The notes beneath the pieces were generated by a model. It was not told the origin of the DNA. It saw nothing but the letters and a program-made list of their open reading frames with translations, and did not search any database. A stretch of 64,000 nt of DNA from Lumnitzera littorea. Its lineage: Eukaryota; Streptophyta; Magnoliopsida; Myrtales; Combretaceae. Numbering within the stretch: the stretch's first letter is position 1; the number at the start of each line of letters is the position of its first letter. Of the stretch, positions 10,866 to 22,734 are shown piece after piece. The position numbers and the translations under genes were made by a program. The stretch covers positions 73,049,703 through 73,113,702 of the forward strand of contig JAMXBB010000007.1 in the NCBI GenBank assembly GCA_024138015.1, given 5' to 3'.

Positions 10866-12340
10866 CGTACCTACTAGCAGCACCACTAAACCACTGCCGC
10901 CAAATCCTAACCACCATACTTTCCTCCCTCTCGAACCACCATCTACCATCTCTACCATTATCCTAACCAAATCAACCCCACCAAGACACTCCTTGATCTC
11001 CTTAACCCTAAAACCAATCACCCACTCATACTCAGCAACCTACACACAGCCAAACCATTACTACCACCCATGGTTAACTTCTAAAACACTACCAAACGCG
11101 CTCTAAACACTACGGCATCGAGGCTATTCCCCTATTCCCAATTCAAAGCACATAAATTCATCTTGACCCATGAAAAATTTAATCTGAATCACCCTAAATC
11201 AACCCCACCAAACTGTTGTTGAAGAAGAACTTAGTTCGACCCGAATCCAGTAGAGACAACTCGACGACGACCCGAGACTGACTTAAAGTCTGACCCACAA
11301 CCTAAATTTGTACATTAACCTGTGACCCAAACAATACCTACTTCCTGGTTCGATTCTCTTTGAATTATTTTATTTTATTTTATTCATTTATCTATTATTG
11401 TTATTCATTATTTGTAATATGTAATCAAATGTAAATGTAATAAAAGAAAAAAAAAGGAAAGAAAAAGAGAAGAAAAGAAAGAAAGAAAAAAAAAAAGAAA
11501 AAGAAAAAGTAGCTTATTTGGTTATTTATTTATTTATTTTAATTTGATAAAGATAAATAGAATAAATAAAATAATAAATGAAAAAATCATAAAAATAAAA
11601 ATAAATAAGTAAATAGAAAGAGTAAAGATTATTATTTGTTTTTGTCACTTAGAAAATCAATTTGTCAAAAATAAAAATAAATGGATCATTTTTAAAGGTT
11701 AGGACATTTGAAAATTTTCCAAATAAAGAGTTTCAATTTAAGACTCTTTTTTAGAAATTTTTCTTAAATAAACCAAATTGAATAAAACGTAAATCCAGTA
11801 TGTTTTCCAAAATTAAAATCAACATCACTCGTTCAAGTTTTACAAAAAGAATTACATACGTTTGATTCTGAATAGTAGGTACGTAGGCATCTATGAGGCG
11901 ATGATAAAAAAACCTAATTTTCCTTTATTTATTTATTTATTACTTCGTTTAGTCAATTAGAGTAAAGAATAAATTGAGTTTTTAAAAAAGGTGATTTTTA
12001 AGATTAATTTTAAATTTGGAAAATCAATGGTACTCGTAAAAGTTTAAAAACTTAACCACCGAATCTAGACTTTTGGATTTCTAAAACCCTTTTTTTTTTT
12101 AAATTGGTTTTTATCAAAAGGCCAATAGCTAAGTTATAATCAATCTATCTAATTGGTTATAACTTAACTCTTTTTTCCTAACTTCGATCGGGTGGCAACT
12201 CCAAGACGTTTTCAAAATGTAAAAAATTAGTTTGCTTTAAACCTTAGTCAAGGGTCGGCATTAAACGGGTAAGGGTTTAATATTGATCGGTTTAAAGAAG
12301 ACTTTTTTTTTTTTTAAATCGAGAGGTGAAAAAAACCAGA
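10866..12340 (+). repeat. Right part of the Tat-like LTR split by E1
   Basis: Continuation of 3421-4753 after the E1 target site. It begins with C-rich, proline-like text (to about 11350), then A-rich DNA with runs such as (aaat)n around 11380-11620. Near the end are ggtacgtaggcatc (about 11878) and gggtggcaactcc (12190-12202), then a poly-T run and aaatcgagaggtg. These late landmarks are typical of R-U5 of plant Tat/Ogre LTRs. The same landmarks appear inverted in the solo LTR at 39545-41825. The right edge near 12340 is an estimate. Confidence 0.55.
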
Positions 12341-13989
12341 CTCGATAAAAATATTTTATTATTTATTTTCCTAATTTCAAATTTACAGGTTGCTTTTATT
12401 AATTTTCCTAACTTTATTGTATAATTTAGGTTTAATTGGACACTTTATCATAGCGTTTTAAGTTTTATGTATCGAATCAAAACTTATAATTATAGGGCTT
12501 ACAATGGTTATAGTGAATGAGCTAGTTAATAGGCTCAAGACCAGAAGCCTTTCACACTAGTGCATGAGCTTACTTGACAAATGTCGGACGTGGACAGATT
12601 GGTCGAATAATCCCTATTCTATGCCTATGAAGCTAATCCTTCTTTAATTATATTAAATATGAACTAAATTTCTTGGCTCCTATCATCTAACTTAAAGAGT
12701 CAAGCCTTAAGATTACAATTTTCAGCCTCTACTAGATCTTCTCCATACATTGTTACTAAATCATAAATAATCACTAAATGGAAAAATTGCATTGTAACTC
12801 CTAAACTTAAGGGAAGTTTTTGTGACTAAATTGTAGAATTTTCGACTTTTAAAAACCAATTTTAGATATTCTGAAAGATACAATCTGAATTTACCATGAC
12901 TAACGTAATTACTAAAATGGATGAAACGTCTTTACATATGGAATTTTAGAATTGATAGCGAAGTCTTTCTTAATAAACACGAAAATGGGCTATATACAAT
13001 GCAATAGTATATTCAATCATCAATAAAGTTTATTGTATCTCCTTAATCTTCGGAAAACCCCAACTTACACCAAATATAAATCGTTAGATATAGGATGACA
13101 TATATACTAAAATATAGTGTGTCAGAATCTATCACTTCTAAGAAATAAAAAATATAAAAGAAAAAGAAATCTATAACTATTAATGATAGATATATCGAGT
13201 AAAAGTCATTTTAATTTATAGATGGTGACCAGTAATTCACACCATTATAGACTGATCGTCCGTGTTTCCATAAACACGAACTACCGGCAAAGAAAAATTG
13301 GTTTGACTAAGGTATGTCAATTTTTAGATGCACGGCAATTAAATTTTAACAATGTCTTACAATTGAAAGAGAAACCACAAAAAATTATATTACACAAAGC
13401 ATCATTCAAAGTGTACGCTTTGGCAAAATACTTTATTGAAATATAATCTGATGAAATATATTAACTCAAATAAAAAAAAAAAAAAGAAATCATGTTAGTT
13501 ACACTGAAAATCTTTTACGTATTGAATGGGATAAAGTTTTTTTGTGCTTAAACCGTTATCTCCGTCCATATATTCTTCAATTAATGCTGTAAAGTATGTT
13601 AAAAAAAAACAAAAAGTGGACTACACATTAAAAATTATCCATTTATCATAATTTAGCATTACAGTGATACGGATAAAAATACCATTTTGGGACAGAAAAA
13701 CTTGGTGTTGTTGAGGAATGGTGAATGTCAAAATTACCTTCATATAGCTAGATTTGTGCACTGGTTCTGGCTCTTAAGAGGGTGGGCTAGTTCTTCGGCC
13801 CTCAAATCGTAGTTTTTTTTTTTTTAATTTTTCTAAATTTTTATAAATAATTTTTTTTTATTTTTTCAAATTTCCATCAATTATTGTAAATAATTTATGG
13901 TTTATTCATTTATTTCTTTTTTTTTCCAACTAAATTTAAAATTTTAAGTCGACATGTTGATTATTGTTATTATTAATCGAATTTTCCTC

Positions 13990-14235
13990 CATACATAATA
14001 CATGTTAATATTATATATAATATATAAATATATATAGTATAGTATATTATATATAGCATAATATATAGTATATAGATAGTATATTAATAATATATTATAT
14101 ATAATACACATTTGTTTACACTATATTATATTTATATATAATATTATATATATAGCATACACATAGTATGTTTACATTATATATATGGTATATATATATA
14201 ATATATTATATTATATTATATACATATTTTAATTT
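13990..14235. repeat. Long imperfect TA/TATAG microsatellite cluster
   Basis: Almost pure A/T text made of variants of tatatata, atatag and atattat over about 245 bp. It is strongly self-complementary and is a likely site of replication slippage and low-complexity masking. Confidence 0.75.
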
Positions 14236-15008
14236 TAAGGTTAGTTTGGCTGAATTGCTTGAGTTTTTAGGATCCGGTGGTTCAATATACAAGTTAAGCC
14301 CATCCATAATCAAGTTAGGTCGGTTTAATGACCTAACAAACTACTTTTGATTCGATTTGCAGTTCGAAATCGATATTTGCACAGGTCTACATATAGCTAT
14401 ATATAGTCCTCATTTTAATCTTATCAATAAATTAGGATTTTGATTATCTCTATTCATATATTTTTAATAGTTCTTAAATTACACTCATAAGATGTCGCTT
14501 CATGAGATTAATGATTAAAATTATAAGTAGATAACATTATAGTAATATTATGAGGTGGTTCAAACTTTTAAACAGTATTAACTATTAAATCCTAAATTAA
14601 AGGAAAAATTAAAGGGTTGGAAATTTAGATACTCATTTTCAGTAAATGATCTCTAGTTGCAACTTTCAAGATCCTATTTACAGAACATGTCAAAAATGGC
14701 ACATTGACAACGATATTCCATGAAGTACGATCATTTACCTAACAAAAACCCTCTTTTCACGACAATGGGTGCAGGCGTGAGGGAAGAAGCTTAAAAGGTT
14801 TTGAAATTTAAATCGTGATAGGTATCCTTCCCGAGATATTGTGTCCGAAGAAAGCATCCGAAACGGTTGCGACCAATTCCACATGCTTTTTGTCCATCCA
14901 CTAAGTCTAACAGCACGTGGATATTGCTGACAGGGACAAATATTCGGTGCTAATATATTATATATTTGGATAAGTCATAAATAATTATAAGTATAATTTA
15001 GATTTTTC

Positions 15009-15045
15009 TATGATAACATTAGAAATACAATGTTATCATAACATT
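15009..15045. repeat. Perfect 12-bp inverted repeat overlapping a second palindrome
   Basis: tatgataacatt (15009-15020) and aatgttatcata (15029-15040) form a perfect 12-bp stem with an 8-nt loop. The right arm is itself part of aatgttatcataacatt (15029-15045), an 8-bp palindrome with one central base. Two alternative folds therefore share one arm. The surroundings are AT-rich. It could be the core of a small degraded transposon, but no terminal repeats or target duplication were identified. Confidence 0.6.
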
Positions 15046-16600
15046 GGTTAATATAATATATTATAAAAGGTTATTTTTTAATTATTTAATATTATTTATT
15101 AATTAGCTTTTTAATTCATAAAACATATTGATTTATTGTTTAAGTAACATGTTAAGTTATTTTAATATAATGAACAGTAAATATTAAATTATAGTAAATA
15201 AATTGTTTAGATTAACTAGTATTACAGTAATATTTACTAGCATTACTGTAAAAAGCTTCGATTTATATATATACTAGAGGTGGATAGTTTTTAAAAGAAA
15301 CGACTATATATATTCTTACGTACTAAAATTTTATTAATATTCATATGTTGAAAAATTTACCTAATGACATAGCTTTGACTAAGATTATAAATGAGTAAAA
15401 CCAAGACCATATAGTATTGAGTTTAAACTTAAACTTGATTCAAAAATTCTAAACTTAACCTCATCACAATTTAGAATTTTGAACTTAAACTTAACTCAAA
15501 TTGACACTTAAATAGCACGAGCTTGATTCAATTTATCTTTGTTTACACTTAATTTATCTATAAAATATTTTCGCTTAATTACAATAGTCCAAACTCGACT
15601 CAAACTTGATATATATAATATACACACACACTCGATTGAAGCTCGATTAGACTCTCTAACCAACCAAAATGAACCCGAGTTGGATTTAATAAACTACTTG
15701 AATAGCTAGAGTTTAACCTCTATTTGATTGTTATCAAATAAGATTTAATTAAATATAGAACCTAAATTGAATAATTTAAGAGTAGGTTTTAACTCATTTA
15801 CACTTTTTTTAACTTAAACTCATTTCATATAAAACCGACCAAAATAAATGACTTCACTTTAAGATAATCTAATGGTAGCAAAGTTGGCAATTTGAAAGAA
15901 AGCAACATGATAGATTACAAAAGGAAGGAAAAAATTAAAGGAACTCCATGGGGCAATGGAAATTCATATAAAACTCAACGTGGAAAAATGTGATTCACTT
16001 CTAACTTTAGATTCAGCCCCCTCTTGCCATTTTACAACTATTCTTGCCATAATGTGCCTAATTCACGGCAGAAAATTATGAAGATCTTTAAAGGACATTG
16101 ATGTATGTACGAGCACTTATTAAAGAAAAAAAATTATATATTTTTAAAATTAATTATTGATTTGTGAAAATTATAAATACTTATAAATGATGAGAAAAAC
16201 GATATATCCAATAGGAAAAAACCGGGACCACCAAACGGTACAAATATTACGAAACCACAAGACTACAAAAATGACTTGGACTTGCAAAATGTTGACATTA
16301 CCTTATATACTTGACCCGTGAATCTAGAATCCTGTTTGACTGGAGAAAAACCCTGTGAACAAAATCTCCGGAAACCTAAGCGATCACTACATTAAAGCCT
16401 ATCAGCTGTTTCAAGTTGCACGTAGTAACACTACAGCACCGTTCTTGGGACAAAAGTATCATCAGGAATCCCAAAACGTCGAGTGTTTTATAAAAATATA
16501 AATTCATTGTCTCATATATTTCAATATTATTAATATATATAAATTATTAATATTATTGATATATACATTTAAATATTATTGATAAAAAAAAAATGATATA

Positions 16601-17304
16601 TTACTACTAATAGATCTTATTTTAAAATGAAAAGGAAATGAAACATCCAGGCTACTCCCTCAGTAAAGAGGGGAAAAACAGATTAACGACGCCACGCTCA
16701 AATTCACAGCAGAAATAGAAAATCTCGGACGTTCCATGCGAGCATGATATTCGAGGAACTTAAGGGATACACGGAAGAATTGAACATTAACCATGAAAGA
16801 GCAAAGACCCTCCTTTTTATAAGATAAGTAAAGATTTATGATAACATTAAACTTGAGATTGTACGTGGATATAGAAAGGATGGTCCAAAGTAAGACAAGA
16901 GGATTAAGGAATAATCCACAATCAAGTAGGATCTGTACAAAAAGTTCCCACCTTCACCATATCAAGAAATCTACCAAATCTCCTCATCATTAGGATCCCC
17001 AAAAAAAGATAAAACAAAGCATATTCCAGTCCATTCCATCCATAGCTTCTTAAATTTTTTAATAATACCTTCTTAATTTAACATACATTAATAACAATAT
17101 TTACATCGAGAATCTTCGAATTCTTGCTTGATCATGTCAAATTTTTTCCTGTTTCTCTTTCCTTTCTTCCACCCAAATCGGAAATTCCATTTCCCATTTC
17201 CTCCTCTACTTCATATCATATTCACATGGAGTAGGGAACCGTAATCAAACAAAAAATCAAAGTCCAGCATGTTAACTCGGTCCGACCACATCATATCCGA
17301 TTTC
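16601..17304. other. 3' flank of the zinc finger gene
   Basis: Non-coding. Read on the minus strand, the first 250 bp beyond the stop codon probably hold the 3' untranslated region. A U/A-rich stretch with tgtaaatattgttatta near 17085-17105 is a plausible plant polyadenylation region, although no exact AATAAA was seen. Nothing else is recognised down to 16601. Confidence 0.45.
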
Positions 17305-18420
17305 TCACTGCACTAGATCCGAAACCCATCCCACATCCGGAGCCCCACCCGGATCTTGGGTGCTGAAGTTCTCCTTGCTCAGCTTCTCGAACAACTTGAC
17401 CCGCAAGTCTCTCCCCGACTCGACCCGCTCCATAACAGGCTCCTCGTCACAGCCTCTTTCCCAAAGATCTGAGTACCCAACCCGGGTCACACCATTAGTT
17501 GGAGTTGTGGGTAGGCTAGAAAATCCGGGTCGAAAAAGAGACCTCCTAGGAGACCCATATCCGGATCCTGACCCGGACCCACTAACATGCACATTCCATG
17601 AACCACTGAAGGATTTGGCTTTGTCAAGAAGCTGCAAGTTCCTCAATGAAACCATCATTTCATTAACCGGACTCGACCCGGATCCATACGCAGAACCAAA
17701 AGACCGGCTTAGGGTCGGGGTCACCGGAGGCGACTCGTCGGGCGAATCCGTGCCTGGAGAACCCAAAAACGGGAGCATCCTTGCGCGTGAAGCTTCCACC
17801 GGACTGTGTGGAGTCACCAGCCTCAATTGCTCCGGCGTGTGAGCAAAGAAGCACACGCGCCGCCTGCAATTGGAGCCATCCTTGCATGGTTGAGTGCGAT
17901 ATCGTGCAGGGTGGAGCCAGCATTCGAAAACCCCATGCGCGTACTCACACGCGTCACCTTTCCGACAGTTGCCCTTGCGAAAATCAGGACACCCGGTTCC
18001 CGAGTAGTGATACTTACGCGGGTCACGCCGACGCGCTTTCTCGCCAGGGTGAGCGTAGGGGCACTCTGTCCAGTCATGCGCGCGTCCACGCACGCACTTC
18101 CTCACCTTAAATTCATACATCCTAAAGTGATCGCACGAGTACGCGTCCAAGGGCGCGTCGGCATCGGAATCTCCATCATGGACACTATTCGACGGAAGAT
18201 AACGTTGTAACGCGGCGATTATGTCCTGTACACGGTAAGACGGGCTATTAATGGAGTTATAATCGGCGCCAGTGTTAGTGTCAGTGTTGGCGGTGGTGGT
18301 GATGTTGTAATTGTAAAGTGAGTATGGAGAGAGAAGTTCGTTTTCATCCGTTGGATCATCAAGGATTGGCCAAGATGGGATTTGGACGGTTGGATGATTA
18401 TGTGGCTCTCCGATCATCAT
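17305..18420 (-). CDS. CCCH tandem zinc finger protein, arginine-rich (RR-TZF) class
   Basis: An intronless gene for a 371-residue protein of the plant RR-TZF family (Arabidopsis AtTZF1-3 / C3H20-C3H49 type). Finger 1 is C144-x7-C152-x5-C158-x3-H162 and finger 2 is C179-x5-C185-x4-C190-x3-H194, with 16 residues between; all eight zinc ligands are present. The arginine-rich region with extra Cys and His (C96, H98, C109, H115, C120, H124) precedes the fingers. The N-terminus MMIGE..PTVQIPSWPILDDPT and the C-terminal PDVGWVSDLV are family landmarks. A leucine-rich stretch at 254-265 (EMMVSLRNLQLL) could be a nuclear export signal. Serine- and glycine-rich linkers include (SG)n at 280-287. Family members bind AU-rich RNA, move between nucleus and cytoplasmic granules, and act in stress, ABA and GA responses; the role of this copy is inferred. 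The start is the first of two adjacent Met codons. The reading frame is intact, and its GC and CpG content is well above its surroundings. Confidence 0.96.
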   Translation of the reverse strand: MMIGEPHNHPTVQIPSWPILDDPTDENELLSPYSLYNYNITTTANTDTNTGADYNSINSPSYRVQDIIAALQRYLPSNSVHDGDSDADAPLDAYSCDHFRMYEFKVRKCVRGRAHDWTECPYAHPGEKARRRDPRKYHYSGTGCPDFRKGNCRKGDACEYAHGVFECWLHPARYRTQPCKDGSNCRRRVCFFAHTPEQLRLVTPHSPVEASRARMLPFLGSPGTDSPDESPPVTPTLSRSFGSAYGSGSSPVNEMMVSLRNLQLLDKAKSFSGSWNVHVSGSGSGSGYGSPRRSLFRPGFSSLPTTPTNGVTRVGYSDLWERGCDEEPVMERVESGRDLRVKLFEKLSKENFSTQDPGGAPDVGWVSDLVQ

Positions 18421-18493
18421 TTTGATAACCCGCGTTTTGTTTTAGTAAAGGGCCATGAGGCAGAGTGAGTGGCTGAGTACTGAGGAGTTGCAT
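18398..18493 (-). promoter_or_regulatory. Upstream ORF overlapping the zinc finger start codon
   Basis: On the minus strand an ATG at 18493-18491 opens a 31-codon frame ending in TAA at 18400-18398, 23 bp inside the main coding region and out of frame with it. A second tiny frame, MALY then stop, lies at 18456-18442. Both lie in the leader if transcription starts about 30 bp after the TATA box at 18603-18596. An overlapping upstream ORF usually lowers translation of the main frame. This is a prediction from sequence only. Confidence 0.45.
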
Positions 18494-18595
18494 ATAAATG
18501 GCTTAGGAGTGGAGTGGGGTTTGGGTGTTGACTAAGGTTGGGTTTAGGCTTGACCGGAGTTAGGTTAAAGTAATTGCAAAAGGAGAGTTAATGGT

Positions 18596-18603
18596 CTTTT
18601 ATA
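18596..18603 (-). promoter_or_regulatory. TATA box of the zinc finger gene
   Basis: The minus strand reads cctataaaagacc here, a strong plant TATA box (TATAAAAG). It would put the transcription start near 18568 and give a C- and T-rich leader of about 150 nt before ATG 18420. A weaker A/T stretch at 18491-18500 is closer but is not a good TATA match. Two W-box-like TTGAC cores lie on the plus strand near 18528 and 18550. Confidence 0.6.
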
Positions 18604-19480
18604 GGTGTGGTTAAAAAAAAAATATGGACAAGTTTCATCCGTCCCTTTAATGGAATTTATGTATTTCTTAACTATTTGAGCCAGACCCAAAATCTTTAAA
18701 TCATCTGTCGATTTCGACGGACCAATCGTTCATAGCGGTTTAATTCGATATCTCAAATCAAATGGAACCTCTTTGTTTTTTTTTTCTTTCTTTTTTAATA
18801 ATTGAATCGCATTGTTGACAAAATAACGAAGTAAATTTATTATACTAATGAGAAAATTTTCATTATAAATTTATACTATTTTTATTTGAAGTTATTACTG
18901 GTACGTAATGATGCATAATTATTTCCGTATGGGAGAAGTAGCTATCAAACTACCTTATTTGAACTTGTTCATTTTATTTTATTTTTTTTTTCCCAACAAA
19001 TCTATACTTTTAAAAGGTTTAATTTACACCTCTTAGAATATGGATAAAAAGTACTTACATTGTTGATAGTAGGAGATGATATTACATGTACAAAATTCAA
19101 TTGAAATGGAAAAAAAAAATAAGGAGAGAAAAAAATGATGCATCAAATTAAAACCATAAACATCATAAAAGGAGAAGAACAAAAATGAAAACATATGCGG
19201 CCCTAACTGTGAATTAAACGGAATTGGACATTTTGAAGTTTAGCTTTTAAGTCATTTAAAGTGATTCATTCAAAGAGAGTTTTGCAAACATCACTGTCAT
19301 TCCTCAGTTCTTGCCAGTAGTGGATTAAGGTTTGTACGTATTAGACCTTCAAAATAATGTACAGTGAAGGGACGTCGAAGGGTTATCTAACGTGGCCACT
19401 CCGATGTTTAAGTCAGCAATAGACTTTTTGTGGAATAGAATACTCAGTGCACAGGCTTAGAATACATAATTTTTAGAAAA
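18604..19480. other. Upstream intergenic region of the zinc finger gene
   Basis: AT-rich, without coding frames. It contains poly-T and poly-A runs (18776-18800, 18980-18995, 19110-19130). It would carry distal promoter elements of the zinc finger gene. No transposon ends were seen before the change of texture near 19480. Confidence 0.5.
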
Positions 19481-22400
19481 AGTTACTATTAGATAGATGT
19501 CTGGTATTTATAATGGAGTAGATCTGGTCATTGGAGATTAGTTGGTAGGAGAGATTTTCTCCTGTAAGCGTGGGAGAGTGGAGCTATCATATCATACGTG
19601 TTCTTAATATTTAGGACATGACTGTTTTACTTTTATCTTGTAGTTTATGGCCGTTATAGTTCTTCATGAGCTTAAGCCATTAAGAGCCAAGCTTAAGGCC
19701 TACAAAAGTGAGCCTAAGGAGATAAGGCTTGGTAGATCTAGTCGAGCTTGAGAGGTCCCTACCCAAAGTACCCTATCAATACTTGCCCCGCCCCATAGTA
19801 AGCAAGGAGAGGGAATGCATGGGTTGCTCAGACATGATCAATCCAACTCTAGGAAGTTCGATCCGATACCATGATGCAAACATGATGAGATTGTAGATCC
19901 GAAGTGATGGATGATCCAAGGTGAGAAGGCCCGAAGCGGTGAGTCGTCCTAGGCAGTGGTTTGCTGGTCTGAAAGTGTCTGAGGCTAAATAGGTAGGGGT
20001 GCTAAGGTGCTCCAATGCTATGGACCAATTTACTTGAATAGAGCCTAATAGGGACCAAACAGACATAGGTGGGTCATGTCTTCATAATGTCGATTAGGTG
20101 CAAATTGGATGGGCCTTGAAGAAGCTTCCTATTAAAGGAACTTTCAAAATGCAACTTTTGCCTATTTGTATTCCGTGCATTAAATGTGAAGTGATAGGCA
20201 GGAAACTAACGTACAACTACATGCTTTCTACCCTTTTAAAGGTGGCCGTCTAATCAAGATGCTTTTCACGTGTCTGCTAGGCAGCATTGTAAGGGATTCA
20301 TGGTTATACGTACCCCCATAACCGCTTATATGGCTTTTCAGGCGGTTTTCCTATAAATAGGAGGATTGTAAAGAGAGAATGTTTTTCGGCAATCCTTTTG
20401 CTCAGTTGTCATAATTTCTGTGTTCACGTTCGAACTCTCAAATCTTCTTCAAATGCTTCAATTTTTCTTTTCAAGAATCACAATTATGCCTATCAATAAG
20501 GATGAGGCTAACTCTTCTTCACTGGAACTTACCTCCAGTTTAGATTTTATAAGGAGTAATCCTCTTCAGGCGTAGAAGGGCAAAATGTCGTCACTAGCAC
20601 AACTTGACTAGCCTACGAGAATGGCCGTGAATGCATTGGATAGGGTCAAAATCATCAATGCCATCCCCTTTAACCCCTCCCCCCTACTTCCCTCCGCCAA
20701 AGATTTATTTGACACTCTTGGTATGGGGAAGGGGCCTGACAGCCATATAAGCAAAAGTAAGGATTCTACTCCTAGCTAGGTCATCGGCAACTTCTTCATG
20801 AGGGCAATACCCAAGTGGCATATTAGGTTGCCACGCAAGGATGAACCGGTAACCCTGCTATTAGGGAGGCACTTTGTGGTTTTTGACAAGTGCTTAGAGT
20901 TTGGGTAGCACCTCCCCTCAAGTCATTTTGAGAGGGAGTTTTTCGACTACCATCACTACAGCCCATTGCAAATCCCTTCGAATGAGTAGAGGGTGTTGAA
21001 GGCCTTACAAGCACTTTGCGAATACTTGGTGATAAGGGTTGCTCTTGAGCTCTTCTACCACTTCTACATATGGAAAAGCGTTGGGGGTTGGCCTTACCTC
21101 CAGCTACGCCTAGGAAAGAAATTGTTCTACGGCCTTATCGACTTGGTTAAAGGTTGGTAGGATGAATATGTGGTGATGGAGCTACTCGAAGAGGCCACCT
21201 TTTAGACTTGGTAGATTGGAATGGTTCGTAATACATGTGAGAAGAGGTTCGGGCCGAGCAACACCGAGGCCGTCTAGAAGATATTAGCCTTCATGGAGTT
21301 AAGAGGTAGCCAGGAGATCAATGTTGCGAAGGTCATAGAAAGGTATTTTTGGTACTCAATCTCCAAGCTCTTCCCTAGCATAAAGAAAGCTGTAATGGAG
21401 AAGTAAGTTGAAGGTACTGGTACATTCCTATGTACCTGTTTGTTATGCTAGTGTCAGGGTGCTTCGTTCGATGCTTGTAGGATGGGTGGACTTCCTTGGT
21501 CGTGTTCGTCATAGTAATTTTTTATAAATAGTAGTGGTAGTTTCCTTTGATTTGTCCTTGTTTTCTTTTTCTAACCTTTAGATTAGTCTTCTTGAAGGTA
21601 AGAGCTTGGCTTCGAGGGTACCTCGTTCATCTATGAATGATTTGATGAGCCGATGCCAAGTGCAATTGAAGGTAGGTCAACTGATAAAGAAGGTAACAAA
21701 GCTAAAGCCGAGGCTTAGAGAGACCAGTAAGCTATGACTGAAGTCTGTACCTCAGAGGATTCCCCTCATTATCCAAGACGAGCTAATAGTCGTGGCACCC
21801 TTGAGCGTGGCTCTGCTCTTTAATGTTATCTACTCATCCGAGCCTATTATCATAGGCGACAAAGGTGTCGATGCAGAGGGGCTTGATGTGTAAGTGGTTT
21901 CCCCTCTAAGGGCAATTGAGGGAGGAACCGGGGAGACAACCGCTCCACCTATAGTCGCGGGCGACAAGCGTAAGGCTCCCGAGGTACTTGGAGAGCCAAG
22001 TCTAGGGACTAAGAGGAAGAAGCCATTGGCAAGGGAACCCTTGGCCAGGGGGAAATAAAATAAGTAGCCCTTGGCTCATCCCTTCCAGAGTGTAGATGAC
22101 ATTGGGGACAAGTTTTTGGACGCCCTCAACAACTTCCAAAAGATGGGGCTAAGGCCAAACTCATTTGTAGAAGCACCATACACTTCCTTGGACGAGGCGC
22201 TGAAGAGGGGGCCCCCTAAGATGGAGAAGAAGAAGGCCTGAAGAAAGATCTTGCACTCGAAATGGGAGGTTCGTGCTGGCGACCTGATGCTATAGCACCA
22301 AACCCTTAGTTACTAGGCTTCAATGGGGTCTTATACCCCTGTTGATTGGCTTGTGCTAAAAAGGATCTCCCAAGAAGGTATAGGTGACCCCATATAAACT

Positions 22401-22730
22401 GCAAGCCACTTGAGTATCCTAATTTGGTAGGTAGATCTTCTATGCTGTTGTGGTGTTGTATTTTAGCATCTAGTACTAACTTGTACATTCTATTTTCATC
22501 TTGCAATACTACAGCTAAGTGCTCCTTGAGCTGAGCAAGTCCCATGTCGCCCAAAAAGAGGTAATTAGATTGTGGGAGGAGTTGTATTGGTAGAAAAAGT
22601 GCTTACTAAAGGCGGAGATTTTTAGCAGTAGGTACTTAAGAAAGTTTTCTCATGCTAACAAGCGCCTCCACCACTCTATTGTGCTAGTCACAAGGCTTCA
22701 AGCGAGGCTTAAGCATGTAAAGCCTAAGAC
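19481..22730 (+). mobile_element. E5: decayed gag-like retroelement, no pol
   Basis: A left, LTR-like segment (about 19480-20440) has a TATA box, tataaata, at 20352-20359, followed by a leader and a long decayed reading frame (20486-22720). No protease, reverse transcriptase or integrase of its own is present, and neither end is defined. It abuts the gag interior of E2 at about 22715-22735. It may be a non-autonomous element, or the left half of a chimera with E2. Left edge and class are uncertain. Confidence 0.5.
20486..22720 (+). pseudogene. Gag-like 'putative plant transposon' protein, broken
   Basis: From ATG 20486 (MPINKDEANSSS) a frame interrupted by stops reads DLFDTLGMGKGPDS, then VIGNFFMRAIPKWHIRLPRK, then LEFG.HLPSSHFEREFFDYH, then ELFYHFYIWKSVGGWPYL. 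This resembles the N-terminal domain of gag-like proteins annotated as putative gypsy-type plant transposon proteins; the identification is by general pattern only. A likely intron follows: a GTAAGT donor at 21403 and a pyrimidine tract ending in TTTAG at 21581. Lysine- and glutamate-rich, coiled-coil-like text continues to about 22720 (LLKAEIFSSRYLRKFSHANK). Stops often fall at Gln, Trp or Arg positions. An opposite-strand 82-codon ORF lies within it (22306-22554). Confidence 0.5.
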
Positions 22731-22734
22731 ATGA

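Larger units (their letters stand above)
12341..16600. other. AT-rich intergenic DNA downstream of the zinc finger gene
   Basis: No gene is recognised. A 74-codon ORF at 13222-13446 (+) has no recognised motif and is ended by ordinary AT-rich sequence; I treat it as chance. Other content is an AT microsatellite cluster (13990-14235), a hairpin (15009-15045) and a low-complexity patch of 'aaacttgattcaa / ctcgactcaaacttga' text (15410-15740) that recurs elsewhere in the window. No transposon ends were found. Confidence 0.5.

Noticed and set aside
13222..13446. 74-codon ORF in the gene island
   Set aside because: No family resemblance, no promoter context, and a length expected by chance in this DNA.
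17360..18210. Long open frames on the plus strand (160, 134 and 109 codons) and an extra minus-strand frame within the zinc finger gene
   Set aside because: They overlap the RR-TZF coding region, and their openness follows from its high GC content; none shows a family motif.
19776..20066. 96-codon minus-strand ORF
   Set aside because: It lies in the LTR-like left part of E5 and has no domain or promoter context.
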